A DNA stretch of 64,000 nt, taken from NCBI GenBank assembly GCA_905147135.1, contig LR990041.1, forward strand, positions 11,159,907-11,223,906, given 5' to 3'. The translations under genes were made by a program, and so were the position numbers. Of this stretch, positions 25,216 to 36,228 are shown one piece after another. The DNA comes from Blastobasis lacticolella (taxonomy: Eukaryota; Arthropoda; Insecta; Lepidoptera; Blastobasidae). The notes beneath the pieces were generated by a model, which saw nothing but the letters and a program-made list of their open reading frames with translations, had not been told where the DNA came from and searched no databases. How positions within the stretch are numbered: position 1 is the first letter of the stretch; each line of letters opens with the position of its first letter.

Positions 25216-27112
25216 TCATATTAAATAGCCGTCAACATCCCGATTGTGCTCTCGCACGCAAAGGCCCGTGGTTCAAAGTTCAAAGACATTTATTTGTAAC
25301 ATAGGTGTGTATAGTATACATAGCTTAGTTGCACGATTTTGGACATACAAATATTAAATCAAGCTTATTAAATAAACAGATCACATTTCACAAAATGAAT
25401 AATTTATAGTTAATTTTACTTATACATAATTTAAGCAGAGGTCCGTCTTATAGTCATATCTAACGAGAATGCAATTTGCGGTTTGCAATTAACGCTTTGC
25501 TTGCACCTACCTAAATGAAATCATAATAACATTACAGTCAGCCGATACGAACCGAGTCTTGCGAAGCCGTATCAAAACGTTGCAAGGACGTCGCCGAGCA
25601 AAAACAATGGTTATTATACTATTGCAAACTTTTACCGAGTTACTGTACGTTGACGAGAACCTACCTTTGTTGTGAGAGTCGGTGAACAGGAGAACAAGTT
25701 GACGTATCGAACGTGTAATGTAGTGGTTATAGATGAAACCCTAGACTGTGAACAGCATTTTTTTTTCTATGAGGTGAGTTTTTTCACCCTCTATGCCCAT
25801 GCGTTTTATGATGTAATAGCTACATAACGGATATATGCTCAACGAGGCGCGGCTTGAACGATAATACAATTATCATTAAGTGCCGATCTATCTACCTGCC
25901 GTTGCAGAGCCAGTGAATCTGTAAACAGCACGGCATTCGGCCTTTCATTGTAACCACGACCCTCGACTCTCGAGGAAAAATCCTCAATAAATATGCTAAT
26001 TCTGTCGTAAAACTGACATTATACGGGTTATACCAAATAGACAACGACAACGGTTTTACCAGATAAACTATGGTTTTTAATTGAAAAGTTATCATGAATT
26101 AGAATTTACTTTTATAGTATGACCTGACCTAACGAGCAGATTGCTCACGTAATGAATGAAAAGCGATGCACAACATTTTACAAACGACAGGACGACATGA
26201 AGCAGATATGCAGTATAAAACAGATAATATGCATGACGTGAACACGCCTATATTTAGATACTCCTATTAACTTTCACACTCTTTCGAGACCCTACAAATT
26301 TGAATAGATAGCAATCAAAAGAGAGTGTGGTGTATCTATGCAGATGTTCCTCGCGGCTACCGACCGTGTAGGTACCATCTATATATGGCCAGGCACTTGT
26401 TGCTTGCGACCCGCGCACGCATGTTCGGGGTTATTTGGCAATACACTGGCGGTTTTTGCACAATGCTATGGCGGCGGCAGCGCCTGCGCGCGGTATTGGT
26501 AGGTGCGTCGCCCGCGCTCGGGCGTGCTGCGATTACACGCTTGCTGCGAGCTGCGCCGTTTGTGAGCCTACGACAATAGCAATAATGATGTGATTGCAGA
26601 TACTCGTAACAGAACGTTAGTCGTATTAACGAATATCTTTGGCAATAATCGACTTTAGTTAGGAAAGGTTAGGTACCTACCGATTGCAGGACAATCAAGA
26701 TTTAAACAAGACTGATGACACATTCGTTACTTCGTCTCTTGTAAATTTTTGTCGCCGTGCATGTCTCTTTTATAAAGGTTGTGTACTATCGAACAAAGTT
26801 GCAGCCATTGTTATTAAGATTAAATAGTAAAAAAGGCATTACGTTAAGGCAGGTCACACATCCAAAGTAATTTACTTGCTTCAGGCGTCGAAGAAACAAT
26901 TTTATTTCAAAGGTTGCAATAACTGCTTATCTGCCCTTGCTTTATTTGCAGACGCCATTTACTTTTTCATATTTTTAGAAGCTTCGTTAAACACGTGTTT
27001 GTATTGTTAGCGGTTGTCATGACGCTAATGGGTGCTGTCAACAACACTCTGTTTAGACGGAACAGCGGTCGCTTACAATTCATTTACTCGTATAATGATG
27101 ACATTCCATAAC
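25216..27112. other. No supported gene; CpG-rich segment near 26330-26580
   Basis: A plus-strand 84-codon frame at 26325-26579 is GC-rich and Arg/Leu-rich, but it lacks splice or family support. Otherwise AT-rich. Confidence 0.4.
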
Positions 27113-27230
27113 ACAACCCGGCGCGATTTCGTTTCCGTGGTATCGTACATCTACCCTACCCTACCCTACTCTACCCCTACCTACCCTCTCTTTCTTACAT
27201 ACAAACCTTCTCCTGACAATTACGATCCTG
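27113..27230 (-). mobile_element. Truncated Helitron fragment
   Basis: CCCGGCGCGATTTCGTTTCC followed by repeated CTACCCTACC words matches the 3'-side of the Helitron family. The CTAG terminus and the opposite end are not recognisable. Confidence 0.5.
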
Positions 27231-28666
27231 GCGCTTACATTTAGTAAGTGTAGTCGAAGTAGACGCTGCTGATAGTTTACATCGCGCTGAAGTTGCACAC
27301 TGTCGTAGTATACATAGTCGGCATAGATTTTTTTTGAATTCGTATCACATTATCGATTGGTATTTTTTAAGTATATAGACCGGTGGGCGAGGGTAATACG
27401 ATCTATTATAAGCTAACTAGCTAGCTAGAGGTGAGACCTACTAGGTAAACAACAAATTAGTCTTAGTATGATTTCGAAACAAATGTATATTTATTATTAT
27501 TCTGTCTGTTCGAATAGAAAAGCATTTAATATCTAACCTACTTCAGCTAATTAACTGAAAATTGTCACTTACTCCTGAGGTAAGTCTACTTACATTGTTG
27601 TAATACATTTAGGTACCTACTCAGATTTATTATTGCAAAGTCTTCATAATATTTTGTTGATACAACTCGACGAATGTGTTATTTGATGTTGCTAGAGTGC
27701 TTCGAATTTCTCACATCATCGCCCGTCGGTGCGGTTGCATCAATGTGATATTACTGTTTACATTCGCCGATTTCTAAACCGCAACGGCTGTCTGTCCACT
27801 GCGTGCGTTACTAAAACACCTCCAATGGAAACACTTCATAACTAAGTACATTTCTCTATCAGGTGACAGATAGTTACGAAGAGCTTAGGTACGAAATTCA
27901 AATAGGTATTTCAGTAAAACGTTGCTAATTCTGTGTGTTAAATTAAACAATCATTTACATAAGTACCTACTAGTTAGTCGCTGTTTCTTTACCAAGTTGT
28001 TTCTTCACAATTTTCCTTGAAAATTGGTTTTGTGACTGCGCAGGAACCAGACCATCACACTTTTTGCCGTCAATATCCGTCAAGAGAGTCACGAGTTTGT
28101 TACAATTTTTTGTTATATAAAGTAGCGTGTCCAATTCAATACCACAGTCTGTAACATGATATCAATCCCACCATGCCTGTAACGCCCGACTGTTTTTGAG
28201 ACAGGGGCATCATTCTACCACTTTTTGTTTAAAATCGTGTGGTGTTCAACCGTCACACATTAGTGATTAGTGTAGGTATAAAGAGGCACACCAGCTAGGA
28301 CCTCTGGAGATCATAAAATGGACATCAACGGTGTCTATTGTGTATCAGGAATCCATTGGTGTGGAGAGGGCTTTAGCTATGGACAGTTTAGTCAACGATA
28401 GTAAATATTAACGATAGACTGAAATGACATTAGTAAAAAGCATTTAATATGGGCGCCTCCTGTCGTCTCTCCTGAAGCCAAAACTATTTACAGAATTTTG
28501 TGACGTCCCCACCTAGGGCAGGGGGATAATGATGGCGTCTCCTGTTCCGCATTTTGTTACCGCATCTAGTGGCATAAGTTAGCTTTTTTGCCACGCGCCA
28601 GGGTGCGTGGCTCAACGCTTTGAACCGTATGCCGTTCCTAACAGTTCTGTGTTGTCTTGTCCGCAG
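27231..28666. other. No gene seen; ends at a good splice acceptor
   Basis: AT-rich. The last bases, GTTGTCTTGTCCGCAG, form a pyrimidine-rich acceptor for the exon starting at 28667. The stretch is therefore probably an intron of that gene, but no upstream exon could be recognised. Confidence 0.45.
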
Positions 28667-28795
28667 ACGGGCGGTGGGGACAGCGCGAGCGGCGGCTCCG
28701 GCGGCTCGGGCATGGAGTGTATGCAGCTGCGCTCGCCGCCCGGGCCGTTCCACTACCTGATCTCGGAGCAGGCTAAGTCCCTCGTCGCGCTACAG
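28667..28795 (+). CDS. Coiled-coil gene, first visible exon
   Basis: 43 codons between the acceptor TTGTCCGCAG and the donor CTACAG|GTGAGA. It encodes a Gly/Ser-rich start, an internal Met at 28712 in a reasonable initiation context, and the H-Y-L-I-S-E-Q-A-K-S-L-V-A-L-Q segment that leads into the next exon's helix. Confidence 0.75.
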
Positions 28796-31700
28796 GTGAG
28801 ATTTTTGTTTTTATAATATACTAGGGAGGCATTGGATCGCCATCTGACCTGATGGGAAGCGATGCAACCTAAGGTGGAGCATGCTTGTCTGCAAACAGTC
28901 TGTTCACTCCAGCCTTATAGAGTGCAGATTATACTGACAGCGGATACCCTAGCAATCAAAGCGTTCCAATCCTTAGCTGTACGCATTAGAAAGATCGAGC
29001 TTAAGCGTTTTGTGCTTATAGCTGGTATATCTCCATGTGTAGGTGGATGGAGATACGCTTTTGATGGAACATTATACGATTCAACATTTTGCCAATTCTA
29101 CGGTATGGTCCGGAAAGTCTTCTGACACCACCCGTAATAGCTTGTTGTGAGGGTTCCAACTCGTTACCTTCATACATGTATCGTATTTTGTATATTCAAC
29201 CACGTTAAAATCTTTCTGTCTGACTAGAATATTAAGGTAACTAAACTGAGGTAGAAAAGCAATCGATCCTGAGATATCAGTCTAAAACCTAAATTGTCTT
29301 TGAAGTGAATGTTAATGGTTATATATTTACTTCTGTTATAAACTGTATGTGACATTTTAAGCACGTCTCAGTTACAAAGAATTAATTAAGTAATGCTTTT
29401 AAATGCGAGTTGTTGAGCAATGTCGCTCTGTTCACGGCTCACGATTGCTCTTAACATTCAATGCACCGAGTGCTGTTCTACTAATTCACTGTCGTTTCTT
29501 AAGTGTTAAATACCAATTCATTCGATTGGTAGCAATTCCGCCCGTGCTCATTGAAATTAAACGAGAGTCAACTTGTGTTTGTACTTAGAATACGAACGGG
29601 GGTTAATCAGATGCTTCTCATACTCAATCGGGCGATCATCTCCAAAGTTCCAGTGACCAACAACTGTCGGTATCCGCAGGAACTCCAGAATGAGGTCGGA
29701 GCTCTGCTCGAGTTTCGCGACCTCGTCATCGAGACATTCCCGAACCTGCGGTCGAAGATGGCGCCGTCGACCCCGGCGGGCGGCGCGCGGCGCGAGTGGG
29801 AGCCCGGCGTGCGCGTGCGCCGCAAGCTCGCCAACGGCGGCGACGCGCGCAAGCCGCAGCCCTCCGTGCAGGACTCCGGCTTCAGCACGGAGACCTCGTG
29901 CGGGAAGGACGCGCACTCGTCCGCGTCGGCGGCGTCGGCGCCGGCCGCGCGCGCGCGCCCGCTCGAGGACGAGCTGTGGGCGCTGCTCGACGTGATCCAA
30001 CGCAAGGGCGGCCGGCTGCGGGACGAGGCCGAGCTGCTGCGGGCCGAGCTGGACGAGCGGCCCGTGGGGCCCGGGGAGCCCGCCGAGCCCGCCGGCGACG
30101 CGGAGGCGGCGTTCGCGCGGCAGCTGGGCGCGGGCTGCGCGTCCTGCGGCGACGCGGCGCTGCTGCGGGCCGAGCGGGACGCGCTGCTGGCCGCCGCCGC
30201 GCGCGCCGCCGCCGCCCGCGCGCTGCCCTCCGCCGCCGTCGCCTCCGTCAGCGCCCCCGCGCCGCTCGGCCGGCTAGACGCCGCGCTGCAGACCCCGCCG
30301 CGGCCGCCGCGCGTGCCCTCTCTCGACCCCAAGAAGATCTCGGCGATTCTCCTCGAGACGAATCCCGTCGAACTTCAGCGGCAGCTCCTCGTCGCCACCG
30401 TGCAGAACCAGGTCGGTGGCTTCGCCTCTCTTGAGGTGCTGTTGCAACATTTCAATTAGCGAATTCGGAATACCCGGTAGCCGGCAATTTGCCCCGTTAA
30501 ATGTACCAGAACCGGCGCTCTGTGCTGTTAGTTCACGAGGACCATTAGGAAGCTGCTTTGTTTTGCTTTACGTAATGGCTGTTGGCGAAAACTTAATTTT
30601 TTGTTTCTGAAAGTCGGTTAAGTTCGTTAATCGCAGCAATGAGGTGGCGGAGCCGGCGACGGTGCGGCGTCGCGAGGCTAACGAGCCTGCGCGCGCGCAC
30701 CGCTGACGCAACGCGAGGGTTTCGGCGGAACAATGCGCCTAATGGACTGTGGCAATCACTAGCATCGCGTATTACCTATAACATTAATTTGGACATGTAA
30801 ATATTTTTCTATCCCGAAGGGCAGTACATTGATTTATTTAAAATGATCGATTTATTATGTTTCTGCAAAGCCCTCGAAAGAAGACGTAGGTAGGAGCACA
30901 TAGCACTAATTCCAACGTAACGCTAGTCTACAGTTAAGTATGCGTCATTATCCTTGGCCTATTCCGACTGATTGATCGCAATTGAGCTAGTGTATAATTT
31001 TTTTATTTCCGTAACACTATAAAGTGCAGTTAAGTAACGTTTACGCCGCGCGTGCTTGGCTGCGCGGAGTGAAGGCTATTTGCATAATTTCCTTCCTCGT
31101 GTGTTGTATTTTACCACACTTGCGATCCTTTTATTTGATTTAAGCATACTGAAATTAAAATCCTCTGAGCTTTGCTTGTTTGTAATCTAATCACGTATGG
31201 TTTCGATCTATGTTATGTTAATACGTTGCTTTCATGCAGAATATAGCCCGGAGTTCGAACCGATAACATGCGTCATGCACTCAGCACTAATTTTGATAAC
31301 ACTGTTACTTTTCAAGATAATTTACCCGTCACCAGCTAATACCCACGAAATTCACTATCAAAGCAAAAGTCAAAGTTCGTGCATCCAAGAGTATTAAAAA
31401 TCTATTAGATGAAGCTACCGAGAAATTAGGTCTACCAACGTCAAAATATAGCCATAACATGTACAAATCACGAAAGAAACTCCTTTAAAGAGGACAGGGT
31501 AGATTCTCAAAAAAGCGTGTATATCTAAATATGCCTGTAACAGAAAATGCTCGACGGATGTGCCCAAAAAGAACTAGCGAGCCTAATTGGGAGATTTTCT
31601 GACAGTCTATTAAAAAGAAATGGTTCAAATACTTGTAATAGATGGCGTTGATTATTGGACACAATTCTCAAAAATTAATCGAAACGAGACAAGTAAATGT

Positions 31701-34700
31701 ATAAAAATTTTGACATTTTACACTTTTTTCTCAGTAATGATACTAAAACTAACGTATCTTTGCACGAAATATCGTTCCGAATAACTTCAGTTGTTCAATT
31801 CAATACTTGAGAATACTGTCTCAGCAACGCCATCTAGCGAGGGTCGGTGAACTACACTTTTTACTTTTTAATCTAGCTGTCAGAAAAACGCCCATTCCCT
31901 AGCTGCCAGCTAGGCTCCAGCATACGATACACAATATGGCGTAAAGGCACGCTCACCGCTCATGGCCTGTCAACACCGTAGAAATAGAACCATAGTCTGT
32001 CCTCCTTACGGACTAAGGACCTTCTATCGTCATTGTGTACAGCGCATAGAATTTATAACGCATCTGTCACAAAGACCAGGTGTTTCCTTACCATAACACG
32101 AAAGTGTTTTGGAGGCGAAATGATGGTGGTCACGCCACCCAAGAGATAGACGGACAATCAAGGGTTGTAGGGAGCCGATGGATGAAGGTGACACAAAGTC
32201 GAGGAGACTCGGGGGGGAGCCTATTACTATATGCATTATATGTTCTGCAGAGAGATGAGATAATCATAATAATATTAGTCCTCATTGATGACGCACCTGA
32301 GGTTCTGCATTTTTGTTACCTGCAACCAAAATGCAGGAATCGTAGATGTTATCACGCTTACTATCAGGTGGGCTGTCTGCTCGTTTGTCATTGAATAGCA
32401 TTAAAATTATAATATTGATAGCGGGAAGTCCGTATTGGTTCTCAGGTCTTATCTATGTTCAGCGGGGCTATTGGCTAACTCAGTTGACAACTGTATTTGA
32501 CACTAGATAATTCTACACCACGTCATCTACGTTGAAAACTGGCAATAGCGTCTACCAAATTAGTACCAAATTAGAGTAGTGTCAGATTTTTTTATGTCAA
32601 ATTTAGTTGTCCACTGAGATAGCCGATAGGCCCTCAGGAGAGGACGTTCTTTGGTAAGATGATGATGGATATGTTGTGAGTTTGTATGTTGGTTGTAATC
32701 TCTGAAATTACTGAAGCGATTTTAAATTTCTTTCACTAATAGGAAGCTATTCCCGAGTGATAAAGTCACGTCGGCGGGAGAGTTGAATGTACATAAGAGA
32801 TCCGAACTCCGTACGGGTGAAAACTGGGGGGAGAGAGCTAGTAGTAATATGGTAACTTCTAGTAATAATATACTGTTCGGTGTTTCCGATGTCCACTTGG
32901 CGGTGACCACTTTCCACCAAGTCCCCGCCTGTTTATCTGCCGTATAATATAAAAAGAAACTGTGCTGACGTCTCGTTTTTGTCCATTACAGGCGCTGGGC
33001 GAGGCGGCTCGGCGCGCGGCGCGGGCGCGAGCCACGCTGCTGGCGCGGCTCGCGCGAGCAGACGACCTTGCGGACGACCTCAAATTCCGGGTGAGGATTG
33101 GTTTTTTAATTTATTGGGCACTCCACTGATGTGTGACCGTTTTAATTGCTGTGAGGATATACAGCGGCAACCTAAGATACATCAATCTTAAAAGATGTAT
33201 ATGGCCCGCTACTGATGTGGGACCGTTTTAACTGTTGTCAAGATGTACAGCGGCGACGTAAGATATACAAATCTTAAAAGAGCGTAAGAGTGTTACTGGC
33301 ACCCTTGCAGCTTTCGGTATGCTCTGGAGCGCTAGGCTTCGCTCCAGAGCATACCCTTCGTTGGGAGGTCTGAGCAGTGACACTAAATACGTCAGACGAT
33401 TTCAGCATCTCATGTAACTGTAGGTAGACTGTATCTATGCTCACGTGAAACTGCAGCGTGCTCGAAAGCTACAAGCGACATAAAGTTTATATCATAATCA
33501 GAGAAGAGTATTGAATGGTGGAATCTAACAGTAGGTTTTTACACGGTTGGCAACGCGTGGGTGATGCCCCTGGTATTGCAAACGTCCATAGCCTGCGGTG
33601 ACTGCTTACAATCAGGCAGGCCGTAAGCTTGTTAGCCACTTTATTTGTATAAAAGAAAAGTATACGACCCCAATCTAACCGTCATCTTGTACACGATTTC
33701 CAGTTGGAGGAGAAGAACATAGAGCTGGAGGGCGCCCGGGCTCGCGTCCGCCAGCTGGAGGGGCGGCGCGCGGGCGGCGACGGCAGCCTGGAGCGCCGCA
33801 GCATGCGCGGGCTGGAGCCGCTGCCGCTGCCCGACGCCGACACCCCGCAGCGGCGGCCCTCGCGCATCCCGCTCCACACCGCGCACAAGGGCGCCGCCCC
33901 GCGCCCGCCCGCGCCCCCCGCGCCCGCGCCGCAGCCCGCCTCGCAGCCCGCGCGGCCCCCCTCCGCGCACTCGGTGCGCTCGGTGCGCTCCGCGGGGGGC
34001 CCCCGCCGCGAGGGCCCCGCCTCCGGGCCCCGCAAGGAGCCCAAGCCCCCCGCGCGCCGCTCCCCGCCCGCGCCCGCGCCCGCGCCCGACAACAAGGTGC
34101 GCCCCCGCTCCTTCTGGTGGTTTTTCAAAGATTCCTCGTGAGGCGCCCCCGCGCGCCAGTGCTAAACCCCACCGTGTGAAGTGCACCAGTGACTCGTATC
34201 TGGTTCTGGGACGCCGCCCGCGCCGTTTAGTATACATGCCATTATGTCGATCGTACGTTTTCCGTTGTCGACTCATCCCTTTTCGGTTCGGTTCCGTTCT
34301 GTTTTGGATTTTGCCTTTTGGTTGTCTTTATTTTCTGTTCTAGTTATCATTTTACGAGTACATCGTCGTAGATCGCATAGATCAGAGCGTAGCGTAGGAG
34401 AGCATGCTCTCTTTGTACTAACAACGTAACACCTGTAACTAATGTTAACTCTGGCCTGGACTAGGGCCACCCAGTTCATCTTCTTTACATTATATTGTAA
34501 CGCCATTGTCATGCCTACTCATTGATTTAAAAAATAACTAAATGTCTTTAGCATTGACACGAACATGAACTTTTGTGTCATAAATGTTAAAGTGCATGTT
34601 AATTGTAGTCTTTCTGTGCCACCCACACCATTCAATGTTCTTTAGATCTAACAAGTTTGTTAAAGTTGTCGTATGCTAAAATGATAATCATAATTTAAAA

Positions 34701-36228
34701 AATGTGAGAACTTTATATTTTAATTGAAATGAAATTGATTATGCAGACACGATGTATTTTTCGTCTGTATTTTATTTTCGCTTACGACAGCTCTATTTTG
34801 GTGGAATGGGTGAAAAATTGTAATAATACAATGAGTTTTACATTGTTCATTGTACTTATTATTACTTAGTTATGTAATGCAACATTCATTATAAATATCA
34901 AGAAAAAAATATGACAAAATAATCATGGTGAGTGCTAAGATTTCATATTACATATTATCATTATTGCCACTGACGTCACAGTAGAGTAGATAGAACACAT
35001 TCACAGAACCCATTTTATTACATATGCTCATTTTTTGGTTTATATTTTGTCAATTCCGTTTTTTATTTTTATTGACATAGTGGCATATAAATTCCACTAA
35101 TTGAAAAATTAATGTGTGATGATCCCACAATGCACTGTACGAGTTAACAATCACTTCACGAGTAGTGTTTGGTAGTTATGATTGAAGCACGTGGGTCCAG
35201 TCACTTCAGATTCCACTCCTGACACAACCTATTATACTGAAAAAAAAAGTGCCTTACTAGATAAAATGCTATACTTTTATTTTGTTATCTGTCGCAGACC
35301 GCAATTTCTCGTAATTAATCGCCTAATCTGCAAACATTCTAGAAGGTACACAACTACTAGAATTTTTGAAACTGCACGGTACGTTCGAGCGAGTGTGAGG
35401 TGAGGAAGACTTAAGTGTTGAGAAGTCGCACGAGAGCATGGGATGTCTTGAGTTAGGTCAAATGGCTGGTGTTGAAAAGTCCCACGATTATGCGAGGTTG
35501 TGAGATACGGAGTGTGTGAGCGAAGCAAAAGCATAAGAGTCTTATGCCTCGTGTTGACAGCACGATCTTGTGAGAGGGCGGCGACGCGTGATAGTGAATA
35601 GAATGACTCATTCTTCGCACGATCATGTGAAGGGATGTGGACGTATCGCTGGTTAGACTAAATAAACGGGTGTGCATGGACAAAGCGAGGGACGAATGGT
35701 TCGGGAAGTCGCACGATGATTCGAGGCGAGCGAGAGAGAAGACAATGCATAAACGGGACACAACTAAAGTACAAGAATGGAAAAAAAATCTTGATACGTT
35801 CGAGGGAGTGCGAGTTCAGCGAGAGTCCCAGTCTGGGCTAGTCTTCGCATGATCGTGCGACGTTGCGATTGCGTGTCGGTCTGGTGTCTCATCTGTGCGC
35901 TAGACCAGGCGGGTGACCGGGTGTTGGTTGACAGCGGTCGGAGGCGGCGCTGGCTGAGTACGTGTCCCGCGCGGGGCGGCTGGCGCCTTTGCTGCCTCGG
36001 CTGCGGCCGCTGCCCGCCGACCTGCTCGCCTACGAGTCCCCGCAGAACCTCGCCCGGGAACTGGAGAAGTCCATCCTGTACGAGAACGGCGCCGCAGACT
36101 CGCTGGCAGCCCCCAGCCTCGGCGGCGAGGCGCTGTGGCGCGGCCGCCCGCAGCACTACTTCGAGAGCATGAACTATGCGGAACAGAACGAGGACCCTCG
36201 CCCGAGCCCGCCGCCGCTCCCCACATAG
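28667..36228 (+). CDS. Unrecognised GC-rich coiled-coil protein gene (3' part; alternative ends)
   Basis: I assembled coding exons 28667-28795, 29680-30411, 32992-33090 and 33704-34141, all joined in phase 0 at GT...AG borders. An alternative last exon lies at 35935-36228. The protein starts with a Gly/Ser linker and an M-E-C-M-Q-L-R-S-P-P segment. It continues with a conserved-looking E-F-R-D-L-V-I-E-T-F-P-N-L-R block, a D-S-G-F-S-T-E-T-S motif, Ala/Arg/Glu-rich helices of coiled-coil type, and a Pro/Arg/Ala low-complexity tail ending in F-W-W-F-F-K-D-S-S. I do not recognise the family; a cytoskeletal or scaffold role is only a guess. The coding exons are about 70-80% GC inside AT-rich introns. 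The first visible exon opens at an acceptor, so the 5' end is missing, unless translation starts at the ATG at 28712. Confidence 0.75.
28830..29125 (-). pseudogene. LINE ORF2 C-terminal remnant in an intron
   Basis: The minus strand holds a degenerate T-K-R-L-S-x-I-F-L-M-R-T-A-K-D-W-N-A-L pattern in broken frames. It is the same family as the copy at 59455-59850. It lies just after the donor of the first visible exon. Confidence 0.6.
29680..30411 (+). CDS. Coiled-coil gene, large GC-rich exon
   Basis: 244 codons between the acceptor TATCCGCAG and the donor AACCAG|GTCGGT. It encodes the E-F-R-D-L-V-I-E-T-F-P-N-L-R block, the D-S-G-F-S-T-E-T-S motif, and a D-E-L-W-A-L-L-D-V-I-Q segment. Long Ala/Arg/Glu helices follow, ending K-K-I-S-A-I-L-L-E-T-N-P-V-E-L-Q. 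Long open frames on the other strand (29607-30332) and in a second plus frame are by-products of the high GC content. The donor is weaker than the consensus. Confidence 0.75.
31589..31905. mobile_element. MITE, related to 42485-42775
   Basis: It starts GGGAGATTTTCTGACAG and ends CTGTCAGAAAAACGCCCATT, an imperfect inverted repeat. The interior shares many blocks with 42485-42775 in the same order, including TTGAGAATACTGTCTCAGCA against a matching segment there. No coding capacity. Confidence 0.6.
32992..33090 (+). CDS. Coiled-coil gene, 33-codon exon
   Basis: Bounded by GTCCATTACAG and AAATTCCGG|GTGAGG. It encodes an Ala/Arg/Leu helix ending D-D-L-A-D-D-L-K-F-R. This joins in phase 0 to L-E-E-K-N-I-E-L-E in the next exon and continues a heptad-like coiled coil. 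Confidence 0.75.
33117..33283 (+). repeat. 86-bp tandem duplication in an intron
   Basis: Two diverged copies (33117-33199 and 33203-33283) share GACCGTTTTAA, TACAGCGGC and ATCTTAAAAGA in the same order and spacing. Confidence 0.65.
33316..33355. repeat. Perfect 16-bp hairpin
   Basis: GGTATGCTCTGGAGCG at 33316-33331 is exactly complementary to 33340-33355, with an 8-base loop. It lies inside the intron before exon 33704. No terminator or mobile-element function can be shown. Confidence 0.8.
33545..33645 (-). repeat. Copy of the 'GATGGTAAGCAGT' repeat family
   Basis: The reverse-complemented blocks GATGCCCCTGGTATTGCAAA, GTGACTGCTTAC and TTAGCCACTTTA appear in family order. It ends 58 bp before an exon. 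Confidence 0.6.
33704..34141 (+). CDS. Coiled-coil gene, terminal exon A (Pro-rich tail)
   Basis: Starts after ACACGATTTCCAG and ends with TGA at 34139-34141. It encodes the end of the coiled coil (L-E-E-K-N-I-E-L-E...R-Q-L-E), then a Ser/Arg-rich basic stretch, a Pro/Ala/Arg low-complexity region, and the aromatic end F-W-W-F-F-K-D-S-S. An in-frame GTGCGC donor after codon AAG at 34096 offers a way to skip this ending and splice in phase 0 to 35935. Confidence 0.75.
   Translation: MEEKNIELEGARARVRQLEGRRAGGDGSLERRSMRGLEPLPLPDADTPQRRPSRIPLHTAHKGAAPRPPAPPAPAPQPASQPARPPSAHSVRSVRSAGGPRREGPASGPRKEPKPPARRSPPAPAPAPDNKVRPRSFWWFFKDSS
34094..34102 (+). promoter_or_regulatory. Candidate alternative splice donor
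   Basis: AAG|GTGCGC at 34096/34097 falls exactly on a codon boundary inside the terminal exon. Its use would remove the last 14 codons, including the F-W-W-F-F motif, and join in frame to the exon at 35935. Inference from phase and sequence only. Confidence 0.45.
35400..35870. repeat. Degenerate CGCACGATCATG repeat cluster
   Basis: Variants of CGCACGATCATG begin at about 35427, 35481, 35558, 35616, 35710 and 35846, mixed with GAGCGAGTGTGAG-type words. The spacing is irregular (54-136 bp), so this is a decayed tandem array or a cluster of binding-site-like motifs. It lies directly before the acceptor of the exon at 35935. Confidence 0.5.
35935..36228 (+). CDS. Coiled-coil gene, terminal exon B
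   Basis: Opens after TTGGTTGACAG in phase 0 and ends with TAG at 36226-36228. It encodes R-S-E-A-A-L-A-E-Y-V-S-R, then L-P-A-D-L-L-A-Y-E-S-P-Q-N-L-A-R-E-L-E-K-S-I-L-Y-E, and a Pro-rich end. The phase fits splicing from 33090, from 34096 or from 30411. Its GC content equals that of the other exons of this gene. Confidence 0.7.
   Translation, partial: RSEAALAEYVSRAGRLAPLLPRLRPLPADLLAYESPQNLARELEKSILYENGAADSLAAPSLGGEALWRGRPQHYFESMNYAEQNEDPRPSPPPLPT

Noticed and set aside
29607..30332. 241-codon minus-strand frame
   Set aside because: Shadow of the GC-rich plus-strand exon 29680-30411, Ser/Ala/Arg composition only.
33641..34276. 211-codon minus-strand frame
   Set aside because: Shadow of the GC-rich terminal exon 33704-34141, Gly/Arg composition only.
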